64,000 nucleotides of DNA from Knufia peltigerae. Its lineage: Eukaryota; Ascomycota; Eurotiomycetes; Chaetothyriales; Trichomeriaceae. Position numbers and translations under genes: made by a program. Where the stretch lies: assembly GCA_030247855.1 (NCBI GenBank), contig JAPDRN010000108.1:1-64000 (forward strand), given 5' to 3'. The stretch's first letter is position 1, and each line of letters starts with the position of its first letter. This document shows positions 11,478 to 21,672 of this stretch, piece by piece. The notes under the pieces were generated by a model that was not told the origin of the DNA, did not search any database, and worked only from the letters and a program-made list of their open reading frames with translations.

Positions 11478-12358
11478 GATGGCAAATGCAAAACTGTGAC
11501 AATCGACCGCTGAAAGATGAAGGCTGTTAAAGAGAGAATTGATGGATGGAAGACGGACGAAGAGGCGATATCATCAACGTTGAGTTTTCACAGCCCCTGG
11601 GAAGAAGCTGCAGTGAATACGTTTTCTCGAATTGACGCCCACCATATCACAGTGTCTTCACTGCATCCCAGGGTGAACACATCATTGTGCGAGAACCTTC
11701 TGCTGACCTTAATCGCCCAACGGCATCTTAGACAAACAGATCATATCGATCAACACACAAGCGTACCCCTACCGGATTCTTCTGCTTTCGAAATACCGCC
11801 ATACAATCTGATCATTTCGCATCCAACCCCATAGCCACTTACAAGGCACCGAGACCATACGACTCCGAGCAGACGAAGTCAACACGCAAGGTCTGACCCC
11901 AGACGATTTTACAGACCAGTGTCCCAACTCTGAGTCTACCAACGCTCATTTTGTTACAGTGACAGTGAATTCTGCTGCGAGATGTGGAGGTCCTGGGCGT
12001 ACTCTATAGTCTCTCCTTTCAGATCCGTATTCCAAGTGTTTCGGATTCTGCCATGTCAACCATTTATTGCTTCCGCAAAAGTCTTATGGCAGGCCGAATG
12101 CGATAGCAGTCATACAGCCCTTCAGTCTTACCGCCTATCCACATCTCACAACTCACCATTTGCAATATAGGAAGTTCGCAGGGACGGTTCTGACCAGTGT
12201 TGACCAACACAATCATCAAATCGATACTTCTGACAAATAACTGTTCATCAGGTCGTAATGGTAGCATATCGCCTGAAAGATGATCCATCGTAGTCCGTGG
12301 AAATCACTGTAACATCTTACCTGCCTAGTATCCTAGCTAGGTGCGACCTAGGATGTCC
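11478..12358. promoter_or_regulatory. Divergent intergenic region, GH76 / acyl-CoA dehydrogenase
   Basis: About 0.9 kb that ends at the repeat array described separately. No gene visible. Confidence 0.45.
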
Positions 12359-12565
12359 GCCTATAACAGCCTCAAAGACTCGCTCCCGGAAGACTTCCGC
12401 CTATCTCGATATCACACAATCTGAGAGACTGTTCCCGGAAGATGTCCGCCTACCTCGATATAACAGTCTCAAAGACTGTTCCCGGGGGATGCCCGACTAC
12501 CTCGATATAACACAGTCTCAGAGGCTGTTCCCGGAAGATTTCCGCCTATCCCGATCAGGCGGCTC
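12359..12565 (+). repeat. Diverged tandem repeat, unit 47-49 bp, about 4 copies
   Basis: The units share the pattern CGGAAG..CCGCCTA..TCGATAT.ACA..CTCA.AGACTGTTCC, with starts near 12387, 12436, 12483 and 12532, a degenerate tail of the fourth copy and a partial first copy. The array lies about 190-340 bp upstream of the acyl-CoA dehydrogenase start. A frame runs through it only because units are short; I do not consider it coding. Confidence 0.8.
12387..12544. promoter_or_regulatory. Four CGG-N7-CCG inverted half-site pairs
   Basis: Exact CGG-N7-CCG occurs at 12387-12399, 12436-12448, 12483-12495 and 12532-12544, once per repeat unit. The first is a perfect 6+6 inverted repeat around one base. 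CGG/CCG half-sites in inverted orientation are the classic target form of dimeric Zn2Cys6 regulators; the 7-base spacer defines which one. That this is an upstream activating array for the acyl-CoA dehydrogenase gene (or the divergent GH76 gene) is inference. Confidence 0.5.
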
Positions 12566-12730
12566 AAGGCTGACCCATGGCGCCAACTCGATTCGGAATG
12601 TATTATCGAACAGACTTAAGATCCAACATCGTGCCTGAAATATAAGCCACGGCCAGCATCTGTTCGGTTTCGAATGTGCCCTTTCTGTTGTTTCAAACAT
12701 TTACAATCCTGCAGCTGCATACTCACCAAC

Positions 12731-14062
12731 ATGATTGATTTTCAGTTGTCGCCAGAACAATTGGCTATGAGAAATGCTGTTAGAGGATTTGCTCGTGCCA
12801 ATCTGCAAACAGCAAGGTCGATATATGAGGCTCAAAGAGCATCATCTTCAGCGTGGGAGGACCGCTTTCGCTCAACCCAACCTATTTACGCTGAAGCCGT
12901 CAAAGCCGGCCTGATAAAGGCTCAAGTCCCAAAACAGCTCGGCGGAGCAGGTGGCCCTCTGATCGAGGCTGCTCTTGTCGTGGAAGAGTTCTATGCTGTC
13001 GAAACCAGCGCGTCTTTGACTATCCTAGGTACTGGATTGGGTTTGACCCCCTTGATCATGTCCGGCTCCCCCGAGCACAGCAAGTTCTTCAAGCCATTCC
13101 TTGACGGTACAGGAACGCCGCTGGCCAGTCTCGTTTTCTCTGAGCCTGGAGGGAGTGCGAACTTTGCAGAAGCAGGTGCATCTGGTTTTGAGACAGTCGC
13201 TCAATTGCAAGGCGAGGAATACATCATAAATGGGGAAAAGGTGAGTGATCTGCGTTTCTGCTCATTCGAGTTGGTTACCGACAGGATGCAGATATGGGCG
13301 ACAAATTGTTCAGGCTGGGATGACAGGGGTGCGGACGTGCAGTGCGTGCTATGCCGCGTCGAGGGTTCAGCGGCCGTGGACGATGTTCGTGGGCAGACAG
13401 CAATCATCATCGTCACCCGACAGGATATTGCTAAGAATGACGCGAGCGCATACTCCGTGCTTTCTCATCCCGAGACCATTGGTCACACAGCCGTCAATGG
13501 GCCGCACATTCGCTTCAAGAACCTGCGTGTCCCAAGATCCAACCTACTTGCTCCTCCTGGGAAAGGAGCAGATCTGGTTGAGATGACATTTACTGCCTCC
13601 GCTGCTCTCGTGGGCGCGATGGGCGTGGGCATTATGCGACAGACATTTGATCGGGTTCTAGAATGGGCCAAAGAAAATCGACGAGGCTCAAAAGAGGCTA
13701 TGATCCAGAAACAAAGCGTAGCAGATCTGTTGATCAAGATCAAGACTCGATGTGAAGCAACCAGAGCTCTAGTCTGGAAGGCGGCATGTTGTTTTGGCAG
13801 CACTCGGTTCGGAGCTGAACTCTGCTATGAAGCCAAAATCTTTGGATCCGAAAGTGCTGTTGAGTGTGTCATGGATGCCATCAATTTGGTAGGGGTATCG
13901 GCATACTCGCGAACCCAGCCATTTGGAGACCTGCTGAACGATGCTGTTGTCCTGCCGATATTTGATGGCGGCAATGTAGGGGTTCGACGGAGACAGGTTG
14001 AAGCTATCTTTGCTCAAGACGCGTATGATCCTTGGGAGACTACCTTTGGGCCAGAGAAGTGA
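12731..14062 (+). CDS. Acyl-CoA dehydrogenase family protein, 2 exons
   Basis: Exons 12731-13240 and 13292-14062 give about 426 residues. The 51 bp intron (GTGAGT..GATGCAG) has no stop and is divisible by three, so the unspliced frame stays open; removing it restores the family motif NGEK-IWATN. The three ACAD blocks are present: N-terminal helical domain (IDFQLSPEQLAMRNAVRGFAR), central beta domain (VFSEPGGSANF, then the GPHIRFKNLRVPRSNLL segment) and C-terminal helical domain ending with FDGGNVGVRRRQVEAIF. The product oxidises acyl-CoA esters using FAD; peroxisomal or mitochondrial location is not obvious, with no clear presequence or PTS1. The start at 12731 matches the family N-terminus better than the in-frame ATG at 12674. 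The catalytic base is not assigned, so substrate chain length is open. Preceded by the CGG-N7-CCG array. Confidence 0.9.
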   Translation: MIDFQLSPEQLAMRNAVRGFARANLQTARSIYEAQRASSSAWEDRFRSTQPIYAEAVKAGLIKAQVPKQLGGAGGPLIEAALVVEEFYAVETSASLTILGTGLGLTPLIMSGSPEHSKFFKPFLDGTGTPLASLVFSEPGGSANFAEAGASGFETVAQLQGEEYIINGEKVSDLRFCSFELVTDRMQIWATNCSGWDDRGADVQCVLCRVEGSAAVDDVRGQTAIIIVTRQDIAKNDASAYSVLSHPETIGHTAVNGPHIRFKNLRVPRSNLLAPPGKGADLVEMTFTASAALVGAMGVGIMRQTFDRVLEWAKENRRGSKEAMIQKQSVADLLIKIKTRCEATRALVWKAACCFGSTRFGAELCYEAKIFGSESAVECVMDAINLVGVSAYSRTQPFGDLLNDAVVLPIFDGGNVGVRRRQVEAIFAQDAYDPWETTFGPEK

Positions 14063-14554
14063 CGACAGAACCGACCTGGTTTTACAGGTAGCATTGCATG
14101 TGTAATCACGAAGCTAGGCTGCCTCAGGGACAAAGTATTCCCGGAATGCGTGTAAAGTCGCCATAAGTGATCGGGTAAGCAGTACAGTTACGAAGATCTA
14201 GAGCATAAGGTAGCATGAGAGCACGGCTCCGAATAGGGAGTACAAGTCCTGTTTACTAAGAAATTACTTAAGCGCCAAGTCAGGTGTTTTGTCGACCCTG
14301 ATTCTCCCCGTTGGTTCACCCAGGTTCGTTCCTTTCGCACATCATTTATTATTTCCCATTCTTTCGCCAGTGTGTAAGGGTGAAAGCGTGGAAACCGGAT
14401 ATTTCTCGTAAAACAGGACTATCAATCTCGGCACGACGTCTTGATGATGTTCTAAGCAGATCGGGCAACCGAAATCCTCCAGGGATTCAAGTACTCTGCC
14501 TCGGCTCCGCCTCACTTTGTTTCATCACTCTGGCCATCCCGAAGCGTGTACAAG
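14063..14554. other. Intergenic region, acyl-CoA dehydrogenase to TFB5
   Basis: Tandem genes; 3' UTR plus promoter of the next gene. Nothing else recognised. Confidence 0.5.
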
Positions 14555-14791
14555 ATGCCGAAAGCGGTCAAGGGAGCTCTACTACAATGCGACCCGCCTC
14601 AGATGGCTATGGTGCGGAAGATTGACCGCGAATCCAACAACGCATACATCATTGAGGAAATCGACGATCATACATGTTTGGTCAAGGAGACCAAAGTGGA
14701 AGAGATCAAAGCGCGAGTCAAAGAGCTCATGGATGCGGCCATGGGCATGGATGAGGACGACAATGACGACAAGGACAGCGACCTGGATTGA
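14555..14791 (+). CDS. TFB5: TFIIH subunit Tfb5 (TTDA/GTF2H5 homologue)
   Basis: A 78-residue single-exon gene. It opens MPKAVKGALLQCDPPQ, matching the conserved Tfb5 start (M-x-KAxxGxLxxCDP), with NAYIIEEIDDHTCLV as the central beta element and a helix ending in an acidic tail (DEDDNDDKDSD). Tfb5 stabilises the core of TFIIH through Tfb2 and is needed for nucleotide excision repair and full transcription. Length agrees with the family (about 70-80). The acidic tail is longer than in yeast or human proteins, as often seen in filamentous fungi. The ATG at 14555 is the only start giving the conserved N-terminus. Confidence 0.9.
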   Translation: MPKAVKGALLQCDPPQMAMVRKIDRESNNAYIIEEIDDHTCLVKETKVEEIKARVKELMDAAMGMDEDDNDDKDSDLD

Positions 14792-17399
14792 ACGCAGCCA
14801 GAGTACGAGGTACTCCAAGTCAAGGCGTATACACTTCTCCAAAGATCTTCGCAGGGACAAAGTGGGCGAGACGGGACCTTCTGTACCCATGTTTATCGAA
14901 AGTGGTGAATACAGACTTGGCCGAATGGACCACTTGTGTCATGGTAGAACATAACCAAAAGCGAGCTAGAGTGTTCCCGAACGCAGCTCGTCGTTCACAA
15001 TCCTCTTGAATTGAGACTTGAGGAAATCAGGAGCACCAGAGGAGGTGGCAAAAGGCTGGTGAACAGGAAAATGCATTGATGGGAGAGGCATATGCGTAGC
15101 ACCAACCACCCTACAGAAATGACTACGGGGGTGGTTCATAGGCTATGGTGGGTATGTGCTGGTATCGGGGTAGCGGTTACGCGGCAAAATGCAGCAGGAA
15201 TCCCTAAGCGAGCACGCAAAAGGTTTATTCGTAAGAGGGAAGTGCAACAGTAGAGAGGGATCTACATGCAAGATTCGTACTCAGCTTGAAAACTTGGTAA
15301 GAGGGGTTTGTCGAATACTGTCATTGCTTGATCGCAAGGAATTGGATACAGTAGACAGCTGCTGGAATGAATCTGACACGTTGACACACTGACACATTGA
15401 CATACATGCGAATGACACGCTTCTGTCTGCATGCATGCATGCATGGTTGATTAATGCACATGACCTCTGGGCGAAAAGGGCAGACTGGACCCTGGCAATC
15501 GAAAATTGACTGGACGAAGGAGCAAGTGGTCGAATTTAGGGCTTGGGGGATTGACGGCTGGCGGCGGTGCTGGGGGCGCCCGGTGAGCCTAGTGAAGGCG
15601 TTAGGGGCGGGGAAGACAGCCGGGTGGGATTCGTGAATGCCTGAAAACTGATTAGGGCCAAAGTCTGAGAATGACTTGCGTCCCTTGATCTGCTTTGGCA
15701 CCGGAACCGCTGGCAAAGCGAGAACGAGCAAGAGTCCGGATACGAGGTGCAATACAGCGCCTTGTACGCACGAACTCACAACCGAGGACTGAGGGACTCT
15801 TTTAGTTGCCAAACATGGAAAAGCCGGAGATATTCCAGGCACGAGCGACTCGCACAGAGACAACCCGCCCAAAGTCACCAAAAGGCAAGCAAGGAGTAAT
15901 AAGGAATAACATGAGTACGGATAATGAACGGCAAGTCTCCTCCCTTGGTGGCTTCTTGACACTACAGTAGCACCTGGGGACCCAATATCACACCTGTTGG
16001 CCACCGCCGATGGCGCCAATGAGCCAGTGGATGCACTCAGCGCCCTCAATACCTTCCTTATAGGCTATAGGTACGAACAGGGTTCAGTCAGTATGCACCG
16101 CTAAGGTACCTCAGAATGCTCTCCTGTCCAGTACTCGTATGCATTGAATCTTCTACTCTTGTCCTGCAGCGACTGTGATCGTCAACCATTTGATTTCTGC
16201 TGCTCTCCATGGAATTACATACTCGGTATCGGCTTCGCTTGACGCCCAATCCACTGCTGATCGGTGAATACTGGCCAATGTTCGGCGCCACATACACCCT
16301 TGTCTCTTCCCTCCCTTCGTCCACCCCAATACTCCCGTAGCAGAGAGGTGAATTTCTCCGTAGACGGCCAGCTAGTGCCTGTCATTCGCCCACTACTCTT
16401 TTCGTGCATCGGGCTTTCGGTGGGCCACACAGTACGAGTAGTTGTGGCCCTTTTCCCGTATCTGGATTCCCCGTTCACCGTTACACTAAATGACAAGCCA
16501 CACTCCGTGCCTACCGACCGACACTACAGTACAACATGTACAGGCAACAGAGTCTTCACCACAACTCTCTCCCTACATTCCTCTCTGCAGGTGTTTACAG
16601 AACAGTTCATACCTGGCCTATTCTTTGCACTCTGATTCTTTATCTTTAATTCATCCTGTCCCGGTCCACTCCACATTTCCTCTTGACCAGCGCGGCGCTC
16701 CCCGCTATATTTTCCCCTGCTTGTTCCAACCCTCAAGTACATTCATCCGAAGATAGAACATTGCGACAACAATGTACGGCTATAACTTCAGCTCACCCTG
16801 CTCATAAAACCGCAACGTCGATCAGCTACATTATCAAGCAGACTACCCGTCAGGTTCTATCCACCGTTCACCGACGCACAGTGGGCATAAAACCCCGCCG
16901 CCAACTCATCAATTCCCCAAACGATTGTGACATTTCACACCCTCCCACGCTCCCTCGTCACCGCCTCGCCTTGCAGGTCTCCAGTTCTTCGCAACATTCG
17001 AGCCCACTAGGTTGTCAGCCAGATCTTTCTCCCACAGTCTTAAGATCACTTCAACTTTATCACAGGAGCTTTTTAGTACGTGAGAAGTGCGGCAACCGTC
17101 CCGGTCCGTCTCGTGGAGCTTTTGACGTGAAAGGGTTCTGACTTTGTCCAAGATTGCCAGCAGGGTCTCATCCTCTCCCTTCTGCCCCTGACTGGCTTGC
17201 ATTGGAACCCAAGTCCCCCTTCTTCAGTTATTGAAGTACTCTTCTCTTTCCCGACTAATCCACAATATCGAACAACCAGTCCATGGCATATCTCAGGGTC
17301 GGCCAGAGAAAAGTGTACCGTCCATGAACATCACGGTTTTGCACTTTGCTATCAGATCTGCCGAGCAGAGAATGAGGCCAGCATTCAAGTCACCAAATC
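14792..17399. other. 2.6 kb non-coding region, probable long promoter or leader of the fusion gene
   Basis: No convincing gene. A long minus-strand frame at about 15321-16049 has no ATG until near its end and no conserved motif. The stretch contains an ATGC tetranucleotide repeat at about 15430-15444 and pyrimidine-rich tracts near 16555-16760, which look like leader or promoter sequence. Several short upstream ORFs lie before 17400. Confidence 0.5.
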
Positions 17400-19742
17400 A
17401 TGCTCTTCCCGGCGAATCTACTCCCCAACAGTCCACCTCTTGACACAAAGAAGGCGTTGATATTGTTGGACTTCCAGAATGACTTCGTCAGCCACGATGG
17501 AAAACTATCTGTCGAAAACGTTCGGGGCTTCCTACCCAACCTGACCACCCTTGTTAAAGAGTTCCGCACGAAAGGAGATGTGATATGGGCTGGAACCGAA
17601 TACAGGCAATCTCGTTCCACTCGGTCTGCTGTGACAGGGTCTCATTCCATCCTCCTTAAGCAGTTCCTGCAGGGGCAAGACAATGATGACGAAGAAGGTG
17701 TGCATTATAACGATCCTATTTACACTCGCTCACCTGCCGAAGCTCCTCTCTCCCCAACAAAGACCCCGGACCGCTGGCATGATCGTGAAGCCTTCCTTAC
17801 CCCAACCATGACAATGACACGCCACAGGTGTTGTTTGCCCGGCTCTACTGGTATTCGGTACCCAAAAGCTATCGAGTCTACCATGGATCCTCAGAAAGAT
17901 TTGATAATGCTCAAATCTCACTATTCGGCATTCGTTGACACTCAACTTCTGATGCATCTCAGGACAAGACTAATCACCCAAATCTATGTCTGTGGGTCGC
18001 TTTCGAACATTTCCGTTTATGCAACTGTCCTTGATGCCGTATGTCACGGCCTAGAGGTGACTATCATCGAGGACTGTCTCGGCTATCGTGACGAGATGTG
18101 TCATACCGAGGCCGTACGGCAGATGGCCGACAGCATGGGAGCAAATGGTATCGACTGCCAAGAACTTCGAGACGATATTGCTGGTCTGTTGGGCGATGTG
18201 ATCAAAGAGGAAGATTTCACCACCAAATTCCAAGTCAGCTTGCCGCGTCCAACATGCCGGACAAAGTCGCACACGTCCAAAAGTCAGATTCGCAACTGGA
18301 TATCCAACGTGGAAAGTGACGAGTTTATTACTCCCCCGCCGGAAATGGAAAGAAAGTCTTCGAAAAGGATCGGAAATATAGGTGACAGCAAAAGGGATAA
18401 TGACTCCAAGGGTGACTCACTGAAGATCTCACCCCATGCCACTTCAAGCGAGCAAAGCCCCCCACGAAAGAGGTCAACTAGCGACGTTGATTCTTTAGAA
18501 GAGAATCGGAGCTGCAAATTGTCCCATAAACCATCCACGAGGCGCAGCTCGGAGAATAGTCGCAACTCAGAAATGGCGAAGCAGAAACAGAAACCCTCAG
18601 CCAGGAAACGATGGCCCTCTCAGGACACCTTTCAACAGCCACCTAAGCATAGTATGACCAGCGTTACTGAGCATGTTTTACCAACTATGGCTGATATTGC
18701 GGACAAAAATCCGAGTCTTGATACCAAAAAGAACGAGGAACACAATGCATTTTCAAAGCTGTACAGTGAGCATCATCCGTGCGGACAGAAGAAGAAGAAT
18801 AAAAGCGTACCCAATATTGTTGGTCAAGGGGATAGGATTGGCAACGGTGATTGCCAGCTTTGTATCGACGTGATCGAAAGTGAAGAGGCTGAGAATGCCT
18901 TCTACGCTCTGAGAGATCAAGTACAGTGGAACAAAATGTACCACCGTTCGGGAGAAGTGCCTCGTTTGGTCGCTGTCCAGGGTGAGATAAGTGGAAATGG
19001 TTCCAAATCCCCCATCTATAGACACCCCGCGGACGAGTCGCCTGAATTGCTTCCCTTTGACAGTACGGTCGGCATGTTAAAAAGAGCCGCCGAAAGGGCT
19101 GCCGGGCACTCCTTCAACCACTGTCTCATCCAGTGGTACCGAAACAGCGAAGATAATATTTCAGAACACTCTGACAAGACGCTCGACATTGTTCGCGGGT
19201 CCAGTATCGTGAACTTCAGTCTGGGTGCCCAGCGGACGATGATCTTGCGGATGAAGAAGACAGCAATAAGAACAGAGGGTGGCCATCGCGAGGACGACCA
19301 TTCACGGCCATCCCAGCGTATTCATCTTGCCCACAATTCCCTTTTCATTCTCGGCGAGGAGACCAACCAGTATTGGTTGCACTCGATTCGAGCGGACAAA
19401 CGGCCTGCAACGGAAAAGGACGCCGCCGAGCGTGCATTCGAAGGCCAACGGATAAGTCTGACATTTCGACAAATCGGGACATTTATCGACTCTAAAGAAA
19501 GCACCATCTGGGGCCAGGGTGCCCGAGGCAAGAAGGAAAAAGATGCCCGCAAACTGCTCAAAGGGGTCGAGGCAGAGGCCGAGGGGGAGGTCATGATCCG
19601 GGCGTTCGGTCAAGAAAATCACGCCAGCGCCGACTGGAATTGGGACGAGGTATACGGAAAGGGTTTTGATGTTGTCAACTTTGGCGTCAAGACTGATGCA
19701 ACCGTGCCGGTTGATCCCGAGACTGCCCATGCTGTCTCGTGA
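17400..19742 (+). CDS. Isochorismatase-like / AlkB-type 2OG-Fe(II) dioxygenase fusion protein
   Basis: Uninterrupted frame of 780 residues. Residues about 15-265 are an isochorismatase-like hydrolase: LILLDFQNDF with Asp24, REAFLTP, CCLPGSTG, Lys172 in LKSHYSAF, and VCGSLSNISVYATVLDA. At the position usually held by the nucleophilic Cys of cysteine-hydrolase members stands Ser205. Residues about 270-430 are a Ser/Lys-rich disordered linker. Residues about 480-760 are an AlkB-like dioxygenase: WNKMYHRSGEVPRLVAVQG lid, Fe(II) ligands His590-x-Asp592 (EHSD) and His661 (YWLHSIR), and 2OG-binding R684-x5-R690 (RISLTFR), close to the ALKBH2/3 pattern. Predicted roles: a hydrolase-fold module, perhaps without classic thiol chemistry, joined to a nucleic-acid (or protein) demethylase. 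No operon or cluster context. Domain calls firm; function of the fusion unknown. Confidence 0.9.
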   Translation: MLFPANLLPNSPPLDTKKALILLDFQNDFVSHDGKLSVENVRGFLPNLTTLVKEFRTKGDVIWAGTEYRQSRSTRSAVTGSHSILLKQFLQGQDNDDEEGVHYNDPIYTRSPAEAPLSPTKTPDRWHDREAFLTPTMTMTRHRCCLPGSTGIRYPKAIESTMDPQKDLIMLKSHYSAFVDTQLLMHLRTRLITQIYVCGSLSNISVYATVLDAVCHGLEVTIIEDCLGYRDEMCHTEAVRQMADSMGANGIDCQELRDDIAGLLGDVIKEEDFTTKFQVSLPRPTCRTKSHTSKSQIRNWISNVESDEFITPPPEMERKSSKRIGNIGDSKRDNDSKGDSLKISPHATSSEQSPPRKRSTSDVDSLEENRSCKLSHKPSTRRSSENSRNSEMAKQKQKPSARKRWPSQDTFQQPPKHSMTSVTEHVLPTMADIADKNPSLDTKKNEEHNAFSKLYSEHHPCGQKKKNKSVPNIVGQGDRIGNGDCQLCIDVIESEEAENAFYALRDQVQWNKMYHRSGEVPRLVAVQGEISGNGSKSPIYRHPADESPELLPFDSTVGMLKRAAERAAGHSFNHCLIQWYRNSEDNISEHSDKTLDIVRGSSIVNFSLGAQRTMILRMKKTAIRTEGGHREDDHSRPSQRIHLAHNSLFILGEETNQYWLHSIRADKRPATEKDAAERAFEGQRISLTFRQIGTFIDSKESTIWGQGARGKKEKDARKLLKGVEAEAEGEVMIRAFGQENHASADWNWDEVYGKGFDVVNFGVKTDATVPVDPETAHAVS

Positions 19743-20454
19743 AGGTCATCTTTTCCCTTGGAGGATGGACAGTGAAGAGAAACGACCACACTCGAACGGC
19801 TCTACTGCTACCATATGGAAGGACCCTCGGCGACCAGAATCGCAATACTCACTGGTAGAGTTCTACAGGGGGAAGACATCCCTCGGCCAACAAGTTTCAA
19901 ATTCGAAGCCCTGGAGGGCCCCAAGAAACAGGGAACCCAAGGGTAGGCCAGATATCTACGCGGCAAACTATCTGGCGCGTTCAAAACATGGCCACGCGAC
20001 GAAGGCTATAAACTAAATTATACGAAGGTACGACACATGTTTTGATGATCTTGATGAATTGATTGTGGCAATTTTGGCATCTACACATTGACATTGACAA
20101 CGATATTTTGAGAGAGAGATGTGTTTCTTCGCATATTGTATGCTAGCTCTACCATACATACATACATGGGGGAAAAAGGGTCGTGCAACATTTGCGGGTG
20201 CACGTTCATCAAAGGAAGAGAAGAGGAGGGGACTGACTTGAGTGTGTGTGATGGACCGTGTTGTGTGACGGGGTTCAGGTTGCCGTCAATCATGAGCCCA
20301 AAGCGTCATTATATAAATGACAATACCAATCAATGTACTCCTCCCGATAATCAAATGAATCAGTAAAGGGGTAATGTGACGAGGGGGTTTGGGTTTTATT
20401 TGTGCTGCGTTCTGCTTGCCAGCTTTCCGGGACACAGCTATACCATTGTACAGC
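19743..20454. other. Convergent 3' intergenic region
   Basis: Between the convergent fusion gene and AIM24. Holds a short CATA repeat near 20153-20166. A frame crossing the stop at 19742 is judged 3' UTR. Confidence 0.5.
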
Positions 20455-21672
20455 TCAACTAAACGAAACCTTTCCGTCCTTCCCTACTGTGGCGGTCGAC
20501 AACTTGGGCTGTGACCTTGGTACTGTCGACGTCGATGCCGCCGCCGCACTGCTGGCCTTTTGTGCCCCTTGAGCATTGTCAATGGCTTCCACCACACTTC
20601 CAGCCGGGGCATCCGCGATCTCGTTGACTTCCTGCGCGGTCAAGACGTCACTGACTCTGGGCGCTCGACTCTGGATGAGAAGTGTCGTGGGTCCGCGAAA
20701 TTGCAAAAACAGTCGGTCTCCCCATAATGTCCTGCGGCTCCACGTCCGTATTCTGAGCGAGGCATTGGCCAGAAATTTGTATGTGCTGCTCGTCTTCAAC
20801 GTTTCCACAAACTTTGAAGACGGGAAGAAGTTGCCCAGTTGCAGTGGTATCTGCAGACGAACGTTGTTGGACTTGAACCTGTACGGTCGAGGTCGAGGGG
20901 ACGGGGACGAGGCGGTGTACGCAAGCACGTTCGAAGGGTGGACGACGTAGGACTCTCCCTCCGCCAGCTCGATCGCGTAGACTTGTCCCTGGCCTGCGAG
21001 AGCGAGCAGACCTCTCCCGGTCACGTCGGAACTGCCCCAGTACGCCAGAGACAGTTTTGCATTCAGGCTCGGTTTCACCGACAAGGTACTTCCCGTCCAC
21101 GCCAACAGGGCTTTTCTCTGTGCCAGTTTCCAATCCGTCGTGCCGTCCAGCTGTAGGATCGTGAACGTGGTCAAGGGTGACCGCGTCGATATGAGGGCGT
21201 TCGATGGAGATGTGCTCGTGATTTTCTGGTAGAGAAACGGAATCCCGACCAAGGCTCGACGGACGGGGTTCAACATTCGAAGAGACGAGACCGTGCCGTC
21301 CGGGTCACCGCCAAAGGCGACCAACGTTCCTCGACGTGTATAGAGATCTTGCGACGGAGAAAGTGTGACGGAAAGTAACGAGTAGGGACTGCCAATGACC
21401 TCGAAGCTGGCGTCTGCAGAGGAGAATGAAACGTGTTAGAGATATACCATCCACGCCCGCCCGAGAGATGTTGTGGGTGACTGACCTGGAGAAGAGGCAG
21501 ACAGAGATCTACTACCAACATCAATGCTGCTGGTATCTGTCGATGGCGTCGCTTGTAGCGAAATGTATCTGTATCCGCCGACTCTTCGACCCGCGACCAA
21601 GTGTGCTGGGAACGCCCATCTTCGTGGAAAATTGCCCAATCGGCGCAGACTGCAAGCTGGGATGGCGGGCAT
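20455..21672 (-). CDS. AIM24: AIM24 family mitochondrial inner-membrane protein, 2 exons
   Basis: Exons 21672-21486 and 21413-20455 (72 bp intron) give about 381 residues. The first 60 residues are an Arg-rich, acid-poor presequence (LRRLGNFPRRWAF, then HLVAGRRVGGYRY). The core opens with DASFEVIGSPYSLLSVTLSPSQ and GTLVAFGGDPDGTVSS, then shows the repeated beta segments of the AIM24 fold (GRGLLALAGQGQVYAIEL, GESYVVHPSNVLAYT, RLFLQFRGPTTLLIQSRA). Yeast Aim24 is an inner-membrane protein needed for MICOS integrity. The Ala/Ser-rich C-terminus ends VGKDGKVSFS. The start chosen is the first ATG of the presequence; frame upstream is open but reads as unconserved leader. Divergent from the MFS gene. 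Confidence 0.88.

Noticed and set aside
12297..12638. Plus-strand frame of 113 codons through the repeat array
   Set aside because: It has repeated residues only because the DNA repeats; unit lengths of 47 and 49 bp are not multiples of three, so the frame shifts between copies.
15321..16049. Minus-strand frame of 242 codons with two hydrophobic segments
   Set aside because: It begins with TTG, has no ATG until near its end, contains simple-repeat sequence and shows no conserved motif.
16683..17141. Plus-strand frame of 152 codons upstream of the fusion gene
   Set aside because: Low-complexity Thr/Ser/His composition in C/T-rich DNA; better explained as leader or promoter.
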